A stretch of DNA of 64,000 nucleotides from Pseudomonadota bacterium. Lineage in GTDB: Bacteria; Desulfobacterota; Desulfobulbia; Desulfobulbales; Desulfurivibrionaceae. Below the pieces are notes generated by a model, which saw only the letters and a program-made list of their open reading frames with translations, did no database searches and was not told the DNA's origin. Where the stretch lies: positions 42,350 to 106,349 of the forward strand of contig JAHJRQ010000011.1 of assembly GCA_018830485.1 (NCBI GenBank). Direction: 5' to 3'. Made by a program: the position numbers and the translations under genes. Shown here in pieces: positions 59,732 through 64,000 of the stretch. Positions within the stretch are counted from its first letter, which is position 1. Every line of letters begins with the position of its first letter.

Positions 59732-59998
59732 CTAAGTCCGCTTCAGCTGCCTATAGACGTCATCATCATTGCATTTACCGATGAGCGCAACTTTCAAGAT
59801 ATCGCCTTCCACCCGGTATACGATTCGATATTCTCCAACATCGGTGCGACGAAAGGGGTAACCAGTGAGATCCTTTGAGTCGTGAGGTTCCGGGTCTTCC
59901 ATTAAGCTGAATATCTTATTCGCCACCTGTCTGAACTGTTTTGGCGGCAACTGTTCAAGAAAACCCAAGGCTCTCTTGGTCAGATCGAGCTTAAGCAT
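59732..59998 (-). CDS. relE: RelE family toxin
   Basis: An 88-residue toxin of the RelE/ParE superfamily: LTKRALGFLEQLPPKQFRQVANKIFSL at the start, HDSKDLTGYPFRRTDVGEYRIVYRVEGD in the middle with Arg residues of the mRNA cleft, and ALIGKCNDDDVYRQL near the end. RelE enzymes cut mRNA in the ribosomal A site. It overlaps the upstream antitoxin gene by 8 bases. It lies between tRNA-Leu and a tRNA-like remnant, a typical place for small acquired islands. Confidence 0.9.
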   Translation of the reverse strand: MLKLDLTKRALGFLEQLPPKQFRQVANKIFSLMEDPEPHDSKDLTGYPFRRTDVGEYRIVYRVEGDILKVALIGKCNDDDVYRQLKRT

Positions 59999-60233
59999 GG
60001 TTTCCTTTCAAAAAGGCAAGACTCTTTTCAGTGCCGACATAACCTTCCTGTTCTGCTCCGATAGCCTTCTGTGCCCAGTAGGCGTCTTCCATTTCGGTGA
60101 GGCGTTTGTATTCCTCATAAGAGAGCAACACCGCTGTCTTTCTGCCGGTTTTGTCAACAATCACCGGCTCTCCCCTTGAGATATCAAGGTATTTCCCGAG
60201 CCTGTTTTTTAATTCCGTGGCTGTAACTTCCAT
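59991..60233 (-). CDS. Phd/YefM family antitoxin
   Basis: An 80-residue antitoxin with the Phd/YefM fold: MEVTATELKNRLGKYLDISRGEPVIVDKTGRKTAVLLSYEEYKRL covers the DNA-binding domain, and the C-terminal half (ALIKA-like AQKAIGAEQEGYVG) would wrap the toxin. The ATG at 60233 has AGGAGG upstream and is preferred over a far longer frame that starts in repeat sequence. Upstream, TAACTAATTTAGCTAAAATAGTC near 60260 includes small palindromes that may be the operator for self-repression. Confidence 0.9.
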   Translation of the reverse strand: MEVTATELKNRLGKYLDISRGEPVIVDKTGRKTAVLLSYEEYKRLTEMEDAYWAQKAIGAEQEGYVGTEKSLAFLKGNHA

Positions 60234-60350
60234 GAGACCACCTCCTAATGGAGTCATAATAACTAATTTAGCTAAAATAGTCAAGGCTGGCGATAACGCA
60301 TTCCGAAAAGAATTTCGCTTGGCCGCCCATTTTTGAAGATAGGAGGGGGA

Positions 60351-60383
60351 GCCGAGTCTGTATCTGTCCGGACTTCGGCACCA
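60351..60383 (+). repeat. tRNA-Leu-like 3' remnant (possible attachment-site scar)
   Basis: GTCCGGACTTCGGCACCATATTGATAA matches the end of tRNA-Leu and its flank, GTCCGGCCTTCGGTACCATATTTATAA at 59623-59649. A GCCGAG at 60351 could be a leftover 5' acceptor. No cloverleaf can be drawn, so it is a fragment. Together with the intact tRNA it frames the toxin-antitoxin pair. Confidence 0.6.
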
Positions 60384-60415
60384 TATTGATAACCGGCACT
60401 GTCCGTAGAAGTGCA

Positions 60416-60454
60416 GAAAGCCCGCTCCTGAAAAGGAAAGCGGGCTTTTTTGCG
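60416..60454 (+). terminator. rho-independent terminator-like hairpin
   Basis: AAAGCCCGCTCCT, a short loop and AGGAAAGCGGGCTTTTTTG form a good stem followed by a T-run. It stands just after the tRNA-like remnant, as the authentic terminator stands after tRNA-Leu. Confidence 0.75.
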
Positions 60455-60771
60455 TCCGGTGGCGGTTGCATGCTTCAACCTTGCGAACAGAGGTCCTCTT
60501 GGGGGGAGATGCCGCATAACCGGATTGTGGATTTTTGAGTTTGCACCAAAGAGGCTGTGTGTGATAGGGTAAGCCGGTCGCGTGAAACAGACCCACAAGG
60601 ACCTTTTCCTTCTTTCGCTGAGATTAAACTGTGATTACGTATGGCGCCAAACAATTAACGCCAAAGAAACAACGGGTTGGCAAATTGGCCGGGAGAATAT
60701 ACAGAATTTTTAGGTACAATAGGCAGAATCTGGACGCCTACCATCCCCGGCTAAATTCTGTCTAATATAAT
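60455..60771. other. non-coding gap before the cassette gene
   Basis: About 320 bases without a supportable gene. Short inverted sequences occur (GCGCCAAACAATTAACGCC), but no open frame has a ribosome site. It probably mixes fragments from earlier insertions. Confidence 0.4.
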
Positions 60772-60782
60772 GTTAGCTCTCA
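60772..60782 (+). repeat. GTTAGCT core-like sequence, left edge of putative integron cassette
   Basis: GTTAGCTCTCA here is the exact reverse complement of TGAGAGCTAAC at 61195-61205, which overlaps the stop codon of the gene between them. GTTRRRY is the integron recombination core, and GTTAGCT fits it. Confidence 0.5.
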
Positions 60783-60795
60783 CCAGGAGACCCTC

Positions 60796-61197
60796 ATGCC
60801 CTACTTGAATGTCAAAGTTTCAATCCCCGAATCTTCAGAGTCCGCCGAAAAGATAGTGGCCATCCTGATGAAGCACACAAGCGAAGTTCTCGGTAAGAAG
60901 CCTGATGTCACATCCATCGAGATTGATTTCATAGCCCCCGACAAATGGTTCGTCGGCGGTGTGCGCGTACGCGATCAAAAGGCAGTTACGTTCTACCTTG
61001 ACATAAAGGTCACTGACGGAACAAATACCAAAGCAGAGAAAGCGAAATACGTAAGAAATGTGTTCGCTGACTTTGACTCTATGTTTGGCCCAATAACCCC
61101 AGCCAGTTATATCGTTATCCACGACGTGCGTGCAGACTCATGGGGTTTTCAGGGGCGTACGCAAGAATATCGGTTTATTCAATCTCAACCGCTATGA
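60796..61197 (+). CDS. tautomerase-superfamily protein in a cassette-like context
   Basis: A 133-residue protein beginning MPYLNVKVSIPESSESAEKIV, with Pro right after the initiator Met. In the 4-oxalocrotonate tautomerase/MIF superfamily this Pro is the catalytic base after Met removal. VTSIEIDFIAPDKWFVGG near residue 40 also fits the family, and the length suggests two fused beta-alpha-beta units. The substrate is unknown. CAGGAG precedes the ATG at normal spacing. Lower GC than the neighbours and the flanking core sites suggest arrival as a mobile cassette. Confidence 0.7.
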   Translation: MPYLNVKVSIPESSESAEKIVAILMKHTSEVLGKKPDVTSIEIDFIAPDKWFVGGVRVRDQKAVTFYLDIKVTDGTNTKAEKAKYVRNVFADFDSMFGPITPASYIVIHDVRADSWGFQGRTQEYRFIQSQPL

Positions 61198-61271
61198 GAG
61201 CTAACCTTCCGCTCCAGTGGGACGCTCCGCTGGCAAGCCGGCTCCGCGCCCCTGAGCTTGCACGTTCGGCT
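61195..61271 (+). repeat. attC-like recombination site after the tautomerase gene
   Basis: The site begins with the inverse core AGCTAAC (61199-61205), continues CTTCCGCTCCAGTGGGACGC, has a spacer, then a partly complementary GCGCCCCTGAGC, and ends near GTTCGGC (61264-61270), which deviates from GTTRRRY at one base. Size (about 72 bases) and imperfect pairing fit attC sites of chromosomal integrons. No integrase gene is in the window. Confidence 0.5.
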
Positions 61272-61308
61272 ACAAAAATATGGGGATAAACAGGGGACCG
61301 GGATAAAC

Positions 61309-61364
61309 AGGGACAGACAACGGTTTATTGTATCACTTCAAGCAAAACAATCGTGGTCTGTCCC
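61309..61364. repeat. REP-like palindrome GGGACAGAC/GTCTGTCCC
   Basis: GGGACAGACAACGGTTTATTGTAT and ACAATCGTGGTCTGTCCC form an imperfect hairpin. Upstream are two copies of ATAAACAGGG. Such palindromes commonly flank REP-associated (Y1/IS200-like) transposases in these genomes, though no transposase is present here. Confidence 0.6.
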
Positions 61365-61386
61365 CTATTTACTTCGCTATTTACTT

Positions 61387-61403
61387 CTTATCATGGATGT
61401 CCC
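61387..61403 (-). repeat. inverted copy of GGGACATCCATGATAAG
   Basis: The minus strand reads GGGACATCCATGATAAG, identical over 17 bases to 63842-63858 on the plus strand. The two copies face each other across the Cys-rich peptide and radical SAM genes. Confidence 0.75.
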
Positions 61404-61596
61404 CGCAATTCCCGGGACTCCGGCTTTTTGCCGGCGACGCTCGGTGCTGTTTTGGGGGCAATCCGCGAAAGAGTTGCATAAGGTTTATCCGGTTGCTAGG
61501 ATGAGATGGTCTAGACGAGGGAACTGCTTTTTGTCACTCATCATCTTGAGCTAAGCTCAGAACAATTTTTACAACCTTACCGGCATGGAGGATGGC

Positions 61597-62319
61597 ATGA
61601 AGAGGGGGGAAAAAGGATCGCGCGGGCAGAGTTTGGGTGACAGGCTGGAGAAGCTGGCGGCACGGCAGGTGCAAGCGGAATTGGAGTTGGAGGGCATTCG
61701 GAAAAAGCTGGAGCAGGCGGTGGGCGTTAAGGCGTCCGGCGCCTATGTCGTTGGGAAGGACAAAAAGGTCAAGGAGAAGGAGCTGCAAGAGTATATATCC
61801 GTGCTCACGCTGAGCGAAGCAGAGTTGAGCGGAGAATTGACGGAGATCCGCGGGCTCCTGCGATCCTTGCCTGCCCGGCAGATGAGGCCAGCCATCAAGG
61901 CGAGCAGACTGCGTGAGCTGTTAAAGAGTCCCAATCTCAGGGCGGAGGCGATCAAGGATCGCATAGCGTTAAAGGATGACTTGCGGGCCGGGTGTATTAC
62001 CAGTTGCGAAACCTGCGTGACGTCGTGCAATTCCGAGTGCACGACGGGTTGCACCGATTGCGTGACGAGTTGCGCAACCGATTGCCTCAGCGGATGCACA
62101 ACCGACTGTGTGACGCACTGCACGAGCGAATGCATGAATTCCTGCACGACCTGCGTGGCGAGCAAGGTTATGCTGTGCGCAATCGGCGATATCAGTGGTT
62201 ATAATTTCGATACCAAGACGTTGACCCCTAGGCCCGATGTGTCGCAGCCGCCGGGCCTGGACCTGACGGAGCAGGGGGTCCCGCGGCACATTGAGTTCGA
62301 GATCGACTGGGACGCCTAG
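61597..62319 (+). CDS. putative RiPP precursor with CxxxC repeat core
   Basis: A 240-residue protein. Residues 1-130 are charged and helical (ARQVQAELELEGIRKKLEQAV, LSEAELSGELTEIRGLLRSL). Residues 133-194 hold 16 Cys, nearly all spaced by three residues (CITSC, CVTSC, CNSEC, CTTGC, CATDC, CLSGC, CTTDC, CVTHC, CTSEC, CMNSC) with three CxxC steps and many Thr/Ser between; a 46-residue tail follows. GGAGG at 61587-61591 lies five bases before the ATG at 61597, which decides this start over 61585. The next gene is a radical SAM/SPASM enzyme two bases on. It resembles CXXX-repeat peptide precursors, so a modified peptide (RiPP) is inferred. Confidence 0.7.
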   Translation: MKRGEKGSRGQSLGDRLEKLAARQVQAELELEGIRKKLEQAVGVKASGAYVVGKDKKVKEKELQEYISVLTLSEAELSGELTEIRGLLRSLPARQMRPAIKASRLRELLKSPNLRAEAIKDRIALKDDLRAGCITSCETCVTSCNSECTTGCTDCVTSCATDCLSGCTTDCVTHCTSECMNSCTTCVASKVMLCAIGDISGYNFDTKTLTPRPDVSQPPGLDLTEQGVPRHIEFEIDWDA

Positions 62320-62321
62320 CT

Positions 62322-63755
62322 ATGAGCAATATCCTCAAGAGCAGCGCGACCCGCCTGTGTGTTAACCCGGAATGGCGTCTCAGGCCCGGAGAAGGTCGGG
62401 CGATCCTCTATAGGAACAGCACGGAAGAACTGATCTGGCGGGCGGTTCCTCCGGTCATGGGTTTTGCGCTTTCCTTTTTTGACGGCTACAGCACGTTGGC
62501 GGAGATCGGCAATCGCCTTGGCGAGGCGCTGGGTGATGAGGCGAAAGCCCGCGACATGCTGGGGTGTTGCATCAAGAATTTTTACAGGAATGAAGACGAT
62601 ACCCTGATCGAGCCGGAAAAGGTGGCTGACGGCGACTGGTATGTCTACGATCCGGGGGTGATCTTGTCCGTCGCCGGAGGCTTCAGTGGGGAAAAGCGCC
62701 TTGAGGCGCCGATTTCGATGGTGCTCATGCCCTTCAACCAGTGCGCGGTTGATTGCGTGTATTGCTATGCGGAGCGGAAGCCCATTGCGAAACGGGATGT
62801 CATGAGCATCGGCCGCTGGCGTGAAATCATTGCGGAGGCGGCAGGGGCCGGGATTTCGATTGCCACCTTTTCGGGTGGCGACCCGATGATCTATCCGGAC
62901 ATCATGGCGTTGCTGGACCTCCTCATCGCACATGATTTTGAGTTCGTGGTGTCGACCAAGTCCGCGATTTCGGCGGAGCAGGCAAAGCGGCTTTCGGAGA
63001 TGGGGTATGGCAAGCGCTTTTTTCAGATAAGCCTCGATGGAACCTCGGACACGACGACCGAGGCCATGCTGAGAAGGCCGCGGTATTACAGGAGTGCGAT
63101 CCAGAGCATCAGGCATTTGCTCGCGGAAGGGATCAGGGTCCAGACCAATACGGTGTGTACGCCGCGCAACTACCGGGAGGTTCCGGGGTTGGTGGAAAAG
63201 CTGGCCCAAATGGGGGTGAGCCGGTGTCTCGTTACGGGATATGGGCGATCCATGTATCGTCATGACGATGCGATGTTTCTGGACGACGACATGCTGGCGT
63301 GGCTTGGAGACCGGGTTGACGCGGTGAAGAAGCGGTATGCTGACACGGAGCTTCGATTCAATGCCACAAGGCTCGATTACAACGAGATCGAACCGGAGCA
63401 GAAGAAGCTGCGGTGGGAGAATCGATCGGGTTGCAGCGGCGGACGCTCATCGGTCACCATCTGCGCGGATGGGCGGGTGCTGCTGTGCGAGCAGATGCCG
63501 CATGAGGACCAGTATACGGCGGGGAATCTCAAACAACAGGGACTGCTGGAGATATGGAATTCCGAGAGAATGATGCAGCTTGCCTATCCGGCCAGGGAGT
63601 CGTTTGAGGGCGGCGCGTGTTTTGACTGCGATGCATTTGACGAGTGCATGCGGGAGAAGGGGTATTGCTTTCGGGACTCGCTGAATGCGTTCGGCAATGC
63701 CTTTCGGCCGGCGCCTGGATGCCCGCGGGCGCCGAAATCACCCAGATTTTCTTAG
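62322..63755 (+). CDS. radical SAM/SPASM peptide maturase with PqqD-like N-terminus
   Basis: A 477-residue enzyme. Residues about 35-100 look like a PqqD-type RiPP recognition element (MGFALSFFDGYSTLAEIGNRLGEALGD). The SAM 4Fe-4S motif is CAVDCVYC (Cys 141, 145, 148), with ATFSGGDPMIYPD near 185 as the glycine-rich SAM contact and QISLDGTS near 236. The C-terminal SPASM part has CSGGRSSVTICADGRVLLC, GNLKQQGLLEIWN and CFDCDAFDECMREKGYC, enough for two extra clusters. Such enzymes make thioether or C-C bonds in peptides. It starts two bases after the Cys-rich gene, its likely substrate. Confidence 0.88.
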   Translation: MSNILKSSATRLCVNPEWRLRPGEGRAILYRNSTEELIWRAVPPVMGFALSFFDGYSTLAEIGNRLGEALGDEAKARDMLGCCIKNFYRNEDDTLIEPEKVADGDWYVYDPGVILSVAGGFSGEKRLEAPISMVLMPFNQCAVDCVYCYAERKPIAKRDVMSIGRWREIIAEAAGAGISIATFSGGDPMIYPDIMALLDLLIAHDFEFVVSTKSAISAEQAKRLSEMGYGKRFFQISLDGTSDTTTEAMLRRPRYYRSAIQSIRHLLAEGIRVQTNTVCTPRNYREVPGLVEKLAQMGVSRCLVTGYGRSMYRHDDAMFLDDDMLAWLGDRVDAVKKRYADTELRFNATRLDYNEIEPEQKKLRWENRSGCSGGRSSVTICADGRVLLCEQMPHEDQYTAGNLKQQGLLEIWNSERMMQLAYPARESFEGGACFDCDAFDECMREKGYCFRDSLNAFGNAFRPAPGCPRAPKSPRFS

Positions 63756-63789
63756 GACGTGGAAAGAGAGAGCATGGATTGAATTCCGG

Positions 63790-63846
63790 TAGTTCCAGGG
63801 ACGTAGTTCCAAGTTCCAGCAAGTTCCAGGACCAAGTTCCAGGGAC
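63790..63846. repeat. short tandem-like AGTTCCAGGGA repeats
   Basis: Five partial copies of AGTTCCAGG occur in 57 bases (near 63791, 63804, 63812, 63822 and 63835). The last runs into the GGGACATCCATGATAAG inverted copy. This style is common beside REP-associated transposase remnants. Confidence 0.65.
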
Positions 63847-63858
63847 ATCCATGATAAG
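63842..63858 (+). repeat. GGGACATCCATGATAAG, right copy of the inverted pair
   Basis: Seventeen bases identical to the reverse complement of 61387-61403. It also contains the ATG of the frame that is open to the window end. Confidence 0.75.
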
Positions 63859-64000
63859 TAAAGTCAAGGGGAAAACGGAGATTTCCCGCAACCCTCGCGG
63901 AGTACTCCGGCGGCTTTATCTACCTCACGAACCCTTCAACCTTTCCGACCTTTTTTCTCTGTTCTTGTGGTCCGCCGATCAGGCGACCAGACATCCATTT
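63851..64000 (+). other. frame open to the window end, doubtful partial gene
   Basis: From ATG 63851 the frame is open for 50 codons to the last base (MISKVKGKTEISRNPRG, then LYLPHEPFNLSDLFSLFLW). No ribosome site precedes it, and its start lies in a repeat. I cannot assign a family; it may be a transposase-related remnant or chance. Confidence 0.2.

Noticed and set aside
61258..61554. 98-codon frame between the cassette and the RiPP genes
   Set aside because: It runs through a REP-like palindrome and repeat sequence and has no ribosome site or recognisable protein pattern.
62000..62180. CRISPR or tandem DNA repeat in the Cys-rich gene
   Set aside because: The periodicity comes from the C-x3-C coding pattern; units are 9-12 bases, degenerate, and in frame.

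Overview
The window is a 64 kb piece of a GC-rich bacterial chromosome and reads as an anaerobic member of the Desulfobacterota, most likely of the Desulfobulbales/Desulfobulbaceae type. The pointers are a small single-domain low-spin sulfite reductase, a multihaem cytochrome c fused to a bd-type membrane domain, a selenium-metabolism type LysR regulator, many c-di-GMP proteins, and intergenic palindromes of the kind common in that phylum. The taxonomic call is inference from protein style, not from a marker gene.

Layout. 1-6.4 kb: an Entner-Doudoroff series (zwf, pgl, edd, eda) on the + strand, broken between edd and eda by an orphan antitoxin, a ParE-type toxin-antitoxin pair and a lipoprotein. 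6.6-11.2 kb: an ABC-F ATPase and a large sensor with PhnD-like, GAF, HD-GYP and GGDEF-like parts. 11.6-16.5 kb: a surface-glycan cassette (GT-C type membrane protein, GT2, WbqC, RffA-type aminotransferase, small EamA/SMR flippase-like protein). 16.7-20.4 kb: L,D-transpeptidase/MepK pair, a small two-CW protein, a receiver-TPR protein, then tRNA-Arg. 21-28 kb: an iron block on the - strand (LysR, FeoB-associated Cys-rich peptide, feoB, a decayed feoA, a frameshifted HD-GYP gene, DUF2325, a His/Cys-tailed protein, an LbtU-like porin and an intact feoA), with a shared operator-like box before three of its transcription units. 28.3-32 kb: a two-gene membrane cytochrome complex whose large subunit joins a CydA-like domain to eight haem c motifs. 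32.5-41.8 kb: dnaA, a zinc-ribbon peptide, protoporphyrinogen oxidase, a flavodoxin-like protein, a cobalamin adenosyltransferase, an M48 protease with TPRs, a J-domain protein and pgi.

41.9-55 kb: a PAS-GGDEF-EAL protein, aroD-aroE-aroA, thpR, ispDF, rnpB (RNase P RNA), a zinc-ribbon coiled-coil protein, a NIF3-like protein, a CAU tRNA, a sulfite reductase and rmuC. 55.2-59.6 kb: the lower-glycolysis run gap-rimI-pgk-tpiA-secG and tRNA-Leu. 59.6-64 kb is accessory: a Phd/RelE pair between tRNA-Leu and a tRNA-like remnant, a tautomerase gene in what looks like a lone integron cassette, and a probable RiPP system (Cys-rich CxxxC-repeat precursor plus radical SAM/SPASM enzyme with a PqqD-like front), flanked by inverted repeats.

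Central carbon genes for both the Entner-Doudoroff and Embden-Meyerhof routes are present (zwf, pgl, edd, eda, pgi, tpiA, gap, pgk); no phosphofructokinase is seen here. The chromosome also carries at least four families of small palindromic or MITE-like repeats, one with a clear target-site duplication and one nested inside another.
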